47,345 bases of DNA from Calothrix anomala FACHB-343 (GTDB taxonomy: Bacteria > Cyanobacteriota > Cyanobacteriia > Cyanobacteriales > Nostocaceae): positions 1-47,345 of the forward strand of contig NZ_JACJQG010000077.1 of NCBI RefSeq assembly GCF_014696435.1, in the 5' to 3' direction. The position numbers and the translations under genes are program-made. Under the pieces are notes generated by a model. The model ran no database searches. It saw nothing but the letters and a program-made list of their open reading frames with translations, and had not been told where the DNA came from. This document shows, piece by piece, positions 36,879 through 45,688 of this stretch; positions within the stretch are counted from its first letter, which is position 1, and each line of letters begins with the position of its first letter.

Positions 36879-38438
36879 ATGTCTCGCTGGTTCAACATTG
36901 CAGGCCCTTGTCAAGCTGACAAAAACTATATGCTATCCCCTACCAGTCGTCTCCCCGACTGGGAAATTCTGATTCAACAAGAAAGTTATTTTGTTGTTCA
37001 TGCACCGCGACAAACGGGGAAAACCACAGCAATGTTAGCTCTAGCGCAGCAACTAACCGCAACAGGACGTTATGCAGCAGTAATGGTATCGGTAGAGGTG
37101 GGAAGCGCATTTAATCATGACCCCAGTGCAGCAGAATTAGCGATTTTGGGAACTTGGTACGATACAATTGCAATCCGATTACCCAATGAATTGCAACCAC
37201 CAGTTCTCACACAAGGGCAAAAAGAAGAACCAGGACGCAGAATTAGGACTTTTTTCCAGGCTTGGGCACAGTCTTGCCCCCGACCTTTGGTAGTATTTAT
37301 TGATGAAATTGACTCTTTACAAGACCAAACACTAATTTCAGTTTTACGACAGTTAAGAGATGGTTTTCCCAATCGTCCAGAAAATTTCCCTTCATCCGTG
37401 GGATTAATTGGTTTACGCGATGTGCGAGATTACAAAGTTGCATCTGGTGGTAGTGACAGATTAAATACATCCAGTCCTTTTAACATTAAAGTCAGTTCCA
37501 TCACCCTGAGAAACTTTAACGCTACAGAGGTGCAAGAACTATATCAACAACATACAGAAGATACAGGACAAATTTTTACTTTAGAAGCCGCAGCAACAGC
37601 GTTTGATTTAACTCAGGGACAACCTTGGTTAGTGAATGCGCTGGCTAAAGAAGTTGTGGAAAAAATGGTTAAAGATAGAAGTATTGCTATTACAAAAGAG
37701 CATATTTTACAAGCTAAGGAAATATTAATTGCTCGTCAAGATACTCATCTTGATTCTTTAGCTGAAAAACTCAGGGAGAAACGAGTTAAAGATATTATTG
37801 AACCCATTTTATCAGGACAAGCATTACCCGATACTCCAGCCGACGATCGCCAATATTTAATCGATTTAGGGTTATTGCGACGCGATCCTGCGGGGGGACT
37901 AGTTATTGCTAACCCAATTTATCGCGAAGTTATTCCCCGCGTTTTAGTGCAAGGAACCCAGGATAGTTTACCTCATATTAGTCCCAGTTGGTTAACCCCA
38001 AAAGGAGAGTTAAATATAGATGCATTGCTACAAGCATTTCTCAAGTTTTGGCGACAGCATGGGGAACCATTACTTGGTAGCGCTGTTTACCATGAAATCG
38101 CCCCCCACATCGTCTTAATGGCTTTCTTACATCGTGTTGTGAATGGTGGTGGAACCCTGGAGAGGGAATATGCAATTGGTAGTGACAGAATGGATTTATG
38201 TCTGCGTTACAAGGATGTAACTTTAGGTATCGAGTTAAAGGTATGGCGGGAGAAAAAGCGTGACCCCCTGACTGAGGGGATTGAGCAATTAGAATCTTAT
38301 TTAGGGCGTTTGGGGTTGGATTTTGGTTGGTTATTTGTGTTTGACAGGCGTAAAAATGCCCTACCAATGGAAGAACGCTTATCGACTCAGGTTGTGCTGA
38401 CGGAAAATCAGCGTCGGATTACTGTGATTCGGGCGTGA
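36879..38438 (+). CDS. AAA-type ATPase with C-terminal PD-(D/E)XK nuclease-like domain, copy 2
   Basis: A 519-residue paralogue of the gene at 31926. Walker A APRQTGKTT and nuclease-like DRMDLCLRY/GIELKVW are kept. Residues 15-36 (DKNYMLSPTSRLPDWEIL) and about 295-375 (EKRVKDIIEPILSGQALPD and on) differ clearly from copy 1, while about 37-290 and 376-519 are almost identical. Such patchwork points to gene conversion or recombination between copies. The two copies are in direct orientation and enclose the TIR operon, so homologous recombination between them would delete it. The ATG at 36879 is chosen as in copy 1; a GTG at 36855 would add eight residues. Confidence 0.8.
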   Translation: MSRWFNIAGPCQADKNYMLSPTSRLPDWEILIQQESYFVVHAPRQTGKTTAMLALAQQLTATGRYAAVMVSVEVGSAFNHDPSAAELAILGTWYDTIAIRLPNELQPPVLTQGQKEEPGRRIRTFFQAWAQSCPRPLVVFIDEIDSLQDQTLISVLRQLRDGFPNRPENFPSSVGLIGLRDVRDYKVASGGSDRLNTSSPFNIKVSSITLRNFNATEVQELYQQHTEDTGQIFTLEAAATAFDLTQGQPWLVNALAKEVVEKMVKDRSIAITKEHILQAKEILIARQDTHLDSLAEKLREKRVKDIIEPILSGQALPDTPADDRQYLIDLGLLRRDPAGGLVIANPIYREVIPRVLVQGTQDSLPHISPSWLTPKGELNIDALLQAFLKFWRQHGEPLLGSAVYHEIAPHIVLMAFLHRVVNGGGTLEREYAIGSDRMDLCLRYKDVTLGIELKVWREKKRDPLTEGIEQLESYLGRLGLDFGWLFVFDRRKNALPMEERLSTQVVLTENQRRITVIRA

Positions 38439-38460
38439 GTATTTTGATTGATTGATTTGT

Positions 38461-38503
38461 TTGTTTGGATATTGAGCGATCGCATTTCTCAAAGATGTTT
38501 AAC
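38461..38503. repeat. 43-bp direct repeat, left
   Basis: Starts TTGTTTGGATATTGAGCGAT and ends GATGTTTAAC. It differs at two positions from 38873-38915. The stop codon of the 104-residue minus-strand gene lies inside it. Confidence 0.65.
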
Positions 38504-38803
38504 AATGAAGTTAGACGGCTTATATTTATAACTGAGTTCGAGTGCATTGCAAAAGCTATTGAGGAGATTTAACAAAGCATTATAATAAGCGTAAGCATCG
38601 TCTCGTTCATCTTGGAGAAGGGCATATAAGGTTAGCTCTGGCTCTGGGGTTAAGCTATATTTAGGGATATCTAAACCTGCTTCAGTTAAGCGCGTTGCTG
38701 CGATCGCAACTAACAATGCCCCAATTGTATTGCACTCACCATTGTTAAGATCACTTAGTCCAGGTAAGATTATCTCAGATCCTGGCAACTCATTGAGATT
38801 CAT
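38489..38803 (-). CDS. Small hypothetical protein
   Basis: A 104-residue soluble, mostly helical protein, not recognised. A strong ribosome site (GGAGGAGG, 8 nt before ATG) supports expression. IGALLVAIAATRLTEAG suggests a buried helix, and the centre ELTLYALLQDERDDAYAYYN is acidic and aromatic. It is bracketed by a 43-bp direct repeat, suggesting arrival as a cassette inside the hupL element. Confidence 0.6.
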   Translation of the reverse strand: MNLNELPGSEIILPGLSDLNNGECNTIGALLVAIAATRLTEAGLDIPKYSLTPEPELTLYALLQDERDDAYAYYNALLNLLNSFCNALELSYKYKPSNFIVKHL

Positions 38804-39211
38804 AATTGATCCTCCTCCAGCTTATCTTCACAACGTTCAATTTACCTGAGCAGTGGAAGTGGCGATCGCACTTTGTTTGAATATTGAGCGATCGCTTTTC
38901 TCAAAGATGTTTAACGTTCCGGTTGAGCGGCAGCAAATCGACCACAACGATAGACGAGAAGACTCTCAACTGTCCGCTCCAACTGGATTGTTATGCAGTT
39001 TTTTGCGATCAACTTTCCATACATCTATCGACTTCAGCTTTGTGCGAAGCCGTTGGGTCGTTGTTGAAATTTCTGAACTTGTTTAATCAACAATCCTGTT
39101 TTACGGACAGCCATATCAGAGGCAATTCATTTCCGAGTCGTATTCTTAGTATCTGTTGATAGGTCATGCCAAGAGCATTCACCAGCTTCGTCTGATTCTT
39201 AAAATATCCTC
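38804..39211. other. Non-coding, repeat-derived
   Basis: Includes the right 43-bp repeat. Overlapping frames of 77 and 91 codons (38853-39159) shift across each other and look like non-coding sequence. On the minus strand a short MAVRKTGLLIKQVQKFQQ frame (near 39110) may be the start of a lost gene. Confidence 0.4.
38873..38915. repeat. 43-bp direct repeat, right
   Basis: Starts TTGTTTGAATATTGAGCGAT and ends GATGTTTAAC; partner of the repeat at 38461-38503, 412 bp apart. Confidence 0.65.
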
Positions 39212-40303
39212 TTAAGGTATAGTTAGCTGAAAGAATTGCTCATATGATTCTGATATAAATTCTTTCTTTTTTTCATCAAATACTTTGACTTCAAACTTAA
39301 GGCTATACTTACCTGGAATTGTACTTATTGCATTATAAGGTAAGAAGAGTGAAATACTTTGATTTGTTGAACCCGAAGTTAAATCTTTGCCAACAGCAAC
39401 ATTACCATCCATATCAGAATAATTCCTATTCTGAGTTTTGAGTGGTTTATCTGAGTTATCAGAAAAATATGCTATAATACGACATTTGCAATCTTTAAGA
39501 GCAGAACCTTGAACATAAAAATCAATTTTCATGCCATTCTGACCAGAATCATTGTCACCCTTAAATTTAATTGATTCAATAGTTACTTTTTCATTGAACA
39601 GTTGCTCCAATTGAGATTTAATTTGAGGAAATAAGTTGGTTACGTAGAGAACTCCCACGCCTATTACTATCACAGCCACTCCCAACGCTACGTAATTGTA
39701 TCGATTTCTCCGATGCTTTGATTGTGGGAAGTGAGCATTCATAACCTCGTTTTCGATATCAGCTTCAGTTATTAAAAGTCTTCGTAAGTATTGATGTAAT
39801 AACGGAAAGCCTATAATGAAAGTTGCCACGAGTAGAATACTCATTGATATAGATAGTAATACAAGAAACAACCATATGATAAATCTAAAAAGAATTCCCA
39901 ATAGTGATTTTTGATTGCCGGAATTGGTATATAGGGCTTCATCATCGAAGATTTTTTCAAAAAGATATGATATGAATTCCAACATTTCTGCGATTAAATT
40001 AGATAAATCTTCAGCAAGAGCCTCTCCCATTTCCCGCATAATTCTCCAGTAAAATCGCACTTCTACGATGCACACTGTCAAAAGCGATCTTATAAGATTG
40101 AATAAGTTAGTTGAAATCCATTTAATTGAAACTACTAAATACAGAAAAATAATTAGTAAAAAAGCAAGAGGAACTACTACTAACGCAATTGCAATTTGAC
40201 TAATGCTTTTAGCATTTATTATAATGTCGCCCAGCAAATCAAAGAGAGATCGTAGTAGTTCTCTCGGTGGGTATTGATTTATGAATCGTTGAATTCTCCG
40301 CAT
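39212..40303 (-). CDS. Hypothetical multi-pass membrane protein
   Basis: A 363-residue protein, not recognised. Predicted membrane segments: about residues 33-62 (ISQIAIALVVVPLAFLLIIF), about 135-170 (LFRFIIWLFLVLLSISMSIL and following) and about 203-225 (YVALGVAVIVIGVGVLYVTN). The last 140 residues (from about 228) form a beta-rich, probably extracytoplasmic domain with CKCRIIAYFSDNSDKP. The topology, helices first and a beta domain last, recalls sensors or accessory proteins of surface systems, but no motif decides. ATG start; lone gene in the hupL element. Confidence 0.6.
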   Translation of the reverse strand: MRRIQRFINQYPPRELLRSLFDLLGDIIINAKSISQIAIALVVVPLAFLLIIFLYLVVSIKWISTNLFNLIRSLLTVCIVEVRFYWRIMREMGEALAEDLSNLIAEMLEFISYLFEKIFDDEALYTNSGNQKSLLGILFRFIIWLFLVLLSISMSILLVATFIIGFPLLHQYLRRLLITEADIENEVMNAHFPQSKHRRNRYNYVALGVAVIVIGVGVLYVTNLFPQIKSQLEQLFNEKVTIESIKFKGDNDSGQNGMKIDFYVQGSALKDCKCRIIAYFSDNSDKPLKTQNRNYSDMDGNVAVGKDLTSGSTNQSISLFLPYNAISTIPGKYSLKFEVKVFDEKKKEFISESYEQFFQLTIP

Positions 40304-40490
40304 TCTTTGCCCACGCTATCTGTTCGTAAGTTCAACACTTGAATCTTTCGACCTTACATCAAACATCGCTATTTTTACTCAACCGCCGAAAACAAAATCT
40401 CACTAATCCTTAACAAATTGCTAATCTTGAACGCCAATGGAAAGTTTCTAAACTATGTCTCAGCAACTAAAACAAGCGGCATAACTATTT

Positions 40491-40727
40491 ATTATATGGA
40501 AACTTTCCGTATAATCTTTTTCTAAATCTACATATATTAAGCATCATAGCCACCTCCGTTCGGATTATACGGAAAACTTCTTTTTTATGTCCTTATTCGG
40601 CTATTATACCGAATTTTTCCGTATAACCACCCTTTACGGGAGGATTATATGGAATTTTTCCGTATAACATCCTTATTTAGAGTATTATACGGAATTTTCC
40701 TGCCAAACATTATATGGAACAACGCCT
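40491..40727. repeat. Array of palindromic repeats with ~40-bp spacing
   Basis: A near-perfect palindrome from 40491 (ATTATATGGAAA, C, TTTCCGTATAAT), then ATTATACGGAAA-type units starting at 40564, 40603, 40644 and 40684, about 40 bp apart, and a last half-site at 40709. Units at 40603 and 40644 have the full palindrome (second arm TTTTTCCGTATAAC). The last half-site overlaps the start codon of the integrase relic. Related sites occur at 31836, 36562 and 36668. Confidence 0.65.
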
Positions 40728-41159
40728 CAAAAAGCTACTAGAACAGGTGCAAGATGTTATTAGGCTTAAGCACTATTATTATCAAATAGAAAAGACTTAC
40801 ATTTACTGGATTCGACGCTATATATTTTTTCATCATAAGCGCCATCTCAAAGATATGGGAGGAAAGGAAATAGAAGAATTTTTAACACATCTCGCCGTTA
40901 ATGAAAATGTCGCTGCATCAACGCAAAATCAAGCACTTCATGCCGTTTTATTTCTCTACAAAGAGGTATTAAAACAAGATTTAGATTTAAAAGTTGATGC
41001 GGTGAGTGCGAAGAAATTTAAATATTTACCAACCATTCTTACGAAAAATGAAGTTTTTGCAATCCTTCAAAAGGATGTCAAAACCACCATGCCACCATGA
41101 TTTATACCCATGTTCTTAACCGTGGAGGTAAAGCTGTTCGCAGTCTTCTGGATTGTTAG
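40714..41159 (+). pseudogene. Integron-type tyrosine integrase, internally deleted relic
   Basis: The first 118 codons are the N-terminal SAM-like core-binding domain of an integron/phage integrase (YIYWIRRYIFFHHKRHLKDM, then FLTHLAVNENVAASTQNQAL) plus the start of the catalytic domain ([11 protein letters not shown]). It then jumps directly to KDVKTTM, the C-terminal motif, so the central catalytic part of about 150 residues, including the first Arg, is deleted. A tandem 8-bp duplication (CCACCATG twice, 41084-41099) then breaks the frame; the correct tail, [18 protein letters not shown], with the nucleophile Tyr, continues to TAG at 41159. It overlaps the xisC stop by four bases, tail to tail. 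Confidence 0.85.
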
Positions 41160-42640
41160 ACATTCTTTAAGAATTTCAACTTTTCCACCTCTAACCTCAA
41201 CCTTTCATTCTCCATCCTGAGCGCCAATATTTCATTTTTCTGCAATTCAATTAACGACTTTTGACTAATTACCTCACCAAAGGCTTTTTTACGGTTTTCA
41301 ATCCCAAACCATCTTTGATAGGTTTTTGTATGTTCATCAACAGTATGACCTAAATTGTCTGCTGCGGCTTTGATGGGTATTCCCTGAAGATGCGCTCGAA
41401 TCGCGCAAGCATGGCGTAAATCGTAGGGTTGAAACTCAATTCCCACTTTTCTAAACCATCTGGATATATCTCTGCGCATCCAATTAATATTTTGCACAGA
41501 GGCGATTTTTGTCACTTTTTTTTCTAAAATATTTAATGGTTTGGGATTATGTAAATCAAATAATTCTATCCATTCAGGTACAAAAGGTATAACTTCTCGA
41601 TATCCAGTTTTTGTATTTTTATTCACTTTCCAAGTATGGTCTATATTTTGGGGAGATATCCACCAATTAATATCAGGTTCTACAAATAATTCCCTTGGTC
41701 TTAACCCAAATGTCGCTAACATTCCATACACCCAACGCCACATTTCCCAAGTGTCGATTTCATCACTGATGTTTGTATTTTTGCGGTTGAGGGCGAATTT
41801 TTCAAATAGGTCAAAAGAAGATATTATTTTATCATCTTCGGGTATTTCTCGATGGGCTGGGGTGACATTATCCCGTGTGACATCGAGTGTAAATCCCAAC
41901 TGAAAGGTTTTAATAAAAACAGAAGTTACGGCTATTAGTTCATTTTTTTTATTTCCCTGAAATGAATTGATAATTTCCTCAAAATTATTTTTTGTGGCTA
42001 AAGTGCTTAAAGGAAAGTTTCTTTTAATTACAGATATATAGTTGGCAAAAGTATTTTGACTGGTGATAGTTTGCTGACGGTTTTGATAATATTTTTCAGA
42101 AAATTGTTCTAATAATTCCCCAATAGTTTTTATCTCTTGTTTCTCTCTTGACTTAATTCCTAAATACTTCTCATTCCACTGGAAAGTATGACGGGCGATT
42201 AATTTACCCAACTCGTAACTTTCTTCAATTGCAGTTTTTAATCCCTCTAAATTTGCTGGTATCCCTAAAGACAAGTCATACTGCTTTTTTTCTTTACCTA
42301 AACTGCGATCGCCTGGTTTTAACGGTAGGGTAGCTCGTAACTGAAGAGAATTGCCAGTTTGTTTAATGCTAACTCTAATTCTATCCCTTTTTAAATTACT
42401 ATTAGCTTCGACTAACTTCTGCTCAAAAACTGCTTGATACTGTAGTTCTGTTGCTTTAATTTTCGCCATTGTTCCCCTGTAGCTACCGTCTGTGGTGCTG
42501 TGCGGCTCAAAATCTACAAACATATCGGCGAACAAATCCCTTGAGTCTGCATTTCCATACTCATCTGTAGATATGGGATATGTCTTTGATTTTAAATTTT
42601 GGCGACTGCAATTACCCTGATTTTGATTTTGCTCGTTCAT
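41156..42640 (-). CDS. xisC: XisC, tyrosine recombinase that excises the hupL element
   Basis: A 494-residue site-specific recombinase of the XisA/XisC family, close in length to the Anabaena XisC. The catalytic C-terminal domain shows the first arginine in GLRPRELF, the [10 protein letters not shown] box, LGHTVDEHT and the nucleophile tyrosine in TKTYQRWF. A long family-specific N-terminal region (about 1-200) with basic helices precedes it, and a coiled-coil tail ([20 protein letters not shown]) ends it. Its position at the right end of the element, 116 bp from the repeat and pointing inward, matches the known element. Upstream of it lies hupL's 3' part. Expression is expected only in differentiating cells, but no control site is evident. 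Confidence 0.95.
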   Translation of the reverse strand: MNEQNQNQGNCSRQNLKSKTYPISTDEYGNADSRDLFADMFVDFEPHSTTDGSYRGTMAKIKATELQYQAVFEQKLVEANSNLKRDRIRVSIKQTGNSLQLRATLPLKPGDRSLGKEKKQYDLSLGIPANLEGLKTAIEESYELGKLIARHTFQWNEKYLGIKSREKQEIKTIGELLEQFSEKYYQNRQQTITSQNTFANYISVIKRNFPLSTLATKNNFEEIINSFQGNKKNELIAVTSVFIKTFQLGFTLDVTRDNVTPAHREIPEDDKIISSFDLFEKFALNRKNTNISDEIDTWEMWRWVYGMLATFGLRPRELFVEPDINWWISPQNIDHTWKVNKNTKTGYREVIPFVPEWIELFDLHNPKPLNILEKKVTKIASVQNINWMRRDISRWFRKVGIEFQPYDLRHACAIRAHLQGIPIKAAADNLGHTVDEHTKTYQRWFGIENRKKAFGEVISQKSLIELQKNEILALRMENERLRLEVEKLKFLKNV

Positions 42641-42755
42641 TCCCTAAATATTCCCTTATTTATAAACTGAAATGGTGAAAATAAAATGTTCTTGCCGAGC
42701 AAAATCACTTTACACAACAAGTTACTCATGAACATTTTTAGCATATCACCAGTAA

Positions 42756-42772
42756 CCACAGCAGTTATATGG
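42756..42772 (+). repeat. hupL element direct repeat, right
   Basis: CACAGCAGTTATATGG at 42757-42772, with a shared C at 42756. The TATATG ends with the ATG (42769) that would start the isolated 3' part of hupL. Confidence 0.96.
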
Positions 42773-43857
42773 TGCCTGGTGGTGTGATGTGCGCCCCCAC
42801 CCTGACCGATATTACTCGCGCTTGGTCGTTGTTAGAATATTTCCGCACCAACTGGTTAGAACCTGTATGGTTAGGTTGTTCTCTAGAACGCTATGAAGAA
42901 ATTCAGACTTATGATGACTTTATGAACTGGCTAGACGAAGACCGGAAGCATCGGGATTCGGATTTGGGTTTATATTGGCGCATGGGTTTGGATATCGGTC
43001 TGGATCGATATGGTGCAGGTGTGGGTAAATATGTCACATGGGGATATTTACCTCACGAGGACAAATACCAAAACCCGACAATTGAAGGGCGCAATGCTGC
43101 GATGATTATGAAAAGTGGAGTGTATGACAGTTTTACTAACACTCACACCTTGATGGATCATACCTTTACCCGTGAGAATACTACTCACTCTTGGTATGAT
43201 GAGGGTACAGCAGATATTCACCCCTTCGATCGCACTACGAATCCGATTCAGAAGAATACCAAAGACTTTGATAATGCTTATTCTTGGTCTACTTCTGTCC
43301 GTCACCAAGACTTTGGACGTTTAGAAGTTGGTGCTTTATCACGTCAATTAGTTGCAGGTGGTAAGCATGGCGAACCTTGGCAACATCAAGATGGGTTTAT
43401 CCTCGATGTATTCAAACAAATGGGTGGTGCTAGTATCCATGTGCGTCAATTAGCGAGAGTTCACGAACTGGTGAAGCTATATCGCCAAGCTGAACATTGC
43501 TTAAGGGAATTCAAATTAAACGACCCCTGGTATATTAGACCGAAAGAGAAAGATGGTAGAGGTTGGGGTGCAACGGAAGCTGCCAGAGGTTGTTTAAGCC
43601 ACTGGGTAGAAGTAGAAGGTGGTAAGATTAAGAACTACCAAGTGATTGCGCCAACTACTTGGAACGTCGGCCCCCGTGATGGTGAAGGTGCAAGAGGCCC
43701 AATTGAGGAAGCTTTAATTGGTACGCCGATTTACGATCCGAGAGATCCAGTAGAAGTAGGGCACGTAGCGCGATCGTTTGACTCTTGTTTGGTGTGTACA
43801 GTTCACGCCCACGATGCGAAGACTGGCGAAGAACTGGCACGTTTTCGCACTGCTTAG
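42769..43857 (+). CDS. hupL: hupL 3' part (uptake hydrogenase large subunit)
   Basis: Codons 171-531 of the large subunit. Immediately after the repeat the reading VPGGVMCAPTLTDITRAW continues the conserved hydrogenase sequence that began before 31255. The C-terminus has DSCLVCTVH: Cys509 and Cys512 are the second pair of nickel ligands, and the maturation protease would cut after His515, removing 16 residues. The ORF could start at its own ATG in the repeat but such a product would lack the first Ni ligands. After excision the two parts give a full-length protein. No hupW protease gene follows in the window. Confidence 0.97.
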   Translation: MVPGGVMCAPTLTDITRAWSLLEYFRTNWLEPVWLGCSLERYEEIQTYDDFMNWLDEDRKHRDSDLGLYWRMGLDIGLDRYGAGVGKYVTWGYLPHEDKYQNPTIEGRNAAMIMKSGVYDSFTNTHTLMDHTFTRENTTHSWYDEGTADIHPFDRTTNPIQKNTKDFDNAYSWSTSVRHQDFGRLEVGALSRQLVAGGKHGEPWQHQDGFILDVFKQMGGASIHVRQLARVHELVKLYRQAEHCLREFKLNDPWYIRPKEKDGRGWGATEAARGCLSHWVEVEGGKIKNYQVIAPTTWNVGPRDGEGARGPIEEALIGTPIYDPRDPVEVGHVARSFDSCLVCTVHAHDAKTGEELARFRTA

Positions 43858-44027
43858 ATTCAGTTAATAGCTAATGGCTGATTATTCTTCAATTAGTCAT
43901 TAGCCAAAGCTGTGTATAACTTAAAAAAATTATTTTATATGTATATTCAAAAAATTACAAAATTACTTATTATTTTGATTATTGACTGAGATAAGCTGAA
44001 ACTTAATAGAGATTTAGACTTCATATA

Positions 44028-44058
44028 CCATGCCTAAAAATAATATTTTTAGGCATGG
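44028..44058 (+). terminator. Perfect 14-bp hairpin downstream of hupL
   Basis: CCATGCCTAAAAAT (44028-44041) and ATTTTTAGGCATGG (44045-44058) pair completely around a 3-nt loop. It lies 171 bp after the hupL stop and 50 bp before the convergent gene's end, and may serve both. Confidence 0.6.
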
Positions 44059-44107
44059 ATTTTGTATTAGAAGAAAAGTACTTAAACCTCTTCCATAAAT
44101 TATCTTA

Positions 44108-44842
44108 CTAAACCTCTAAATGATTAAATTTCTGTCCGCTCTGACAATGCTCTAAACGTTCGCTATATGAAACTATCAACTGAATCGAACGTTCCGCCAT
44201 ATCTTGAAGGTGAGCCTCGACTTTACTAACAATTTCTGAGAAATTAGCACATAATTCTTGTATTTCATCGTCAAGTTCATTCTCTGACAATCCACCAGCA
44301 ATTGCACCAGCAGCCATTCCACCAACTAATTCACCAATCTTCCCAAACAAGACAGCACCAATTATACTACCCATAGTCTCGGCATTGTGAGCGTTATCAC
44401 TATATTTTTCTTTATATTCTCCTACCTCCTGAATGAAACTTTCATAGCAAGATTCGTAATGATTTATCTCACTTTGTAAAAATGCTGTGTTACCTAAAAT
44501 TGAATGTTTAACATTCTTCATCATACGAAATGACGGTCTGAGAGTAAACACTTGGGCGCTAGGATTTTCTTCTATGAACTCCTCATAAATTTCTTCACAA
44601 GCTTCTAAACAGACTTCTGAAAGCTTTTGTCCAGCATTGATAAATATTTGACGTAAACTATGTGGGTGCATTAGTGGTAGACAATCGCTAATATCTTCTG
44701 TTCTTGCATATAAATCAAAAATATGGTCTATCTCTGAGTAAGCTGCTTCTCGAATTGAAGTAACTAATGGAGACTCTTGAGCGTCATTCATAAATACCTT
44801 ACTGCTGTATCCGACACCATCAAAAATGTGATGGATGATCAT
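44108..44842 (-). CDS. Hypothetical protein with glycine zipper
   Basis: A 244-residue protein, not recognised. Mostly helical; near residue 165-190 it has GSIIGAVLFGKIGELVGGMAAGAIAGGL, a glycine-zipper-like stretch that may insert in or associate with membranes (shown here in part as the GxxxG pattern). The rest is acidic with aromatic residues. The start may be at the first ATG or at MNDAQES (44791), which has AAGG 5 nt upstream; I favour neither. Convergent with hupL. Confidence 0.5.
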   Translation of the reverse strand: MIIHHIFDGVGYSSKVFMNDAQESPLVTSIREAAYSEIDHIFDLYARTEDISDCLPLMHPHSLRQIFINAGQKLSEVCLEACEEIYEEFIEENPSAQVFTLRPSFRMMKNVKHSILGNTAFLQSEINHYESCYESFIQEVGEYKEKYSDNAHNAETMGSIIGAVLFGKIGELVGGMAAGAIAGGLSENELDDEIQELCANFSEIVSKVEAHLQDMAERSIQLIVSYSERLEHCQSGQKFNHLEV

Positions 44843-45141
44843 AGTATTCCCCAGGATATATGAGGTATAACTCTTGGACAGAATTGATTATTCAAATATT
44901 ATTTGTTTTTTACATTTAAAGCCTTAAATGGCAATAATACTGAATATTTAGTGCATTTAGGACTAATTATAAAATTCTAAATAATCAATTATCATGCAAG
45001 TAGGAGCACGGCAAAAATAGATTTTCTTTCAAGGAAATATCTCATTGATGCCGTGTCTCTGGCATTAGGGTATTTTTTGAATAGGAATTTCTTCGCTCAT
45101 CTGCTGAGAGCGATCGCAAAAAAATTGCTGTTGATGCAAAT

Positions 45142-45621
45142 TTACACATCCTGCATCATTTTAGGTAGCATCACAGCCATGACACAACCCACACCAAAAA
45201 ATAAAAATCCGATACCCGGTACCCAAAATGCATCTAGGGTTAAGCCTGGTTCTAAAACGCTTTGACTGGGATTATCTGGCTTGTAGTAAACAGTCACCAG
45301 CTTACCTTGAGGATAACGCTTGACTAATGCCTCGGCAACAGATGAGCCACCGGAATCATTTCCTTTATAGGTGATGCGATCGCCTATATATGCTTTATCC
45401 TTAACTCTAAACCGATAGCGCACCGCAGCGCGATAAGTTCTCTGACTACCTGAACCTTTGCTGCTAGTTACAGATGATTCCATAATTTGACCGGAAACTT
45501 GTGGCCAGGTTTCACTACTTTTGCCATTGTAGAGATTTTGCCCACCTATCCACAGTACCAGTCCGCCTACAAGAATAAATGGCAGGGGAAAAAGTCGAGA
45601 AAACCAAAAGGAAAATTGCAT
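45142..45621 (-). CDS. DUF3592 domain membrane protein
   Basis: A 159-residue protein with membrane helices at both ends (about residues 11-28 and 131-152) and a beta-rich domain between them. WPQVSGQIMESSV, YRAAVRYRFRV, and the YPQGKLVTVYYKPDNPSQSVLEP segment are typical of DUF3592, whose role is unknown. Start ATG. It lies 67 bp after the cold-shock/DUF1294 gene on the same strand, probably one transcription unit. Confidence 0.85.
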   Translation of the reverse strand: MQFSFWFSRLFPLPFILVGGLVLWIGGQNLYNGKSSETWPQVSGQIMESSVTSSKGSGSQRTYRAAVRYRFRVKDKAYIGDRITYKGNDSGGSSVAEALVKRYPQGKLVTVYYKPDNPSQSVLEPGLTLDAFWVPGIGFLFFGVGCVMAVMLPKMMQDV

Positions 45622-45688
45622 AATTCATTTGCTAATCAACTGTGTTGGGATAATTTTGCCTTGTCGATATCACCAAACAGCGATCGCA

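Larger units (their letters stand above)
31240..42756. mobile_element. hupL excision element (11,517 bp)
   Basis: DNA between the two 16-bp direct repeats. Excision leaves one repeat copy and fuses hupL codon 170 to 171 in frame. The element carries its excisase gene xisC at the right end, two AAA ATPase/nuclease-like genes, a TIR-domain operon, a small orphan gene, a membrane protein, an integrase relic and many palindromes. The homologous element of Anabaena 7120 is about 10.5 kb and is removed late in heterocyst differentiation. Confidence 0.95.

Noticed and set aside
38853-39159. Two overlapping frames of 77 and 91 codons
   Set aside because: They overlap in different frames and start in a repeat; neither looks protein-like.
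40491-40727. CRISPR array
   Set aside because: The ~40-bp period is caused by palindromes whose spacers are themselves similar; repeats are degenerate and no cas gene is near.
45053-45265. 70-codon plus-strand frame
   Set aside because: Largely antisense to the DUF3592 gene.
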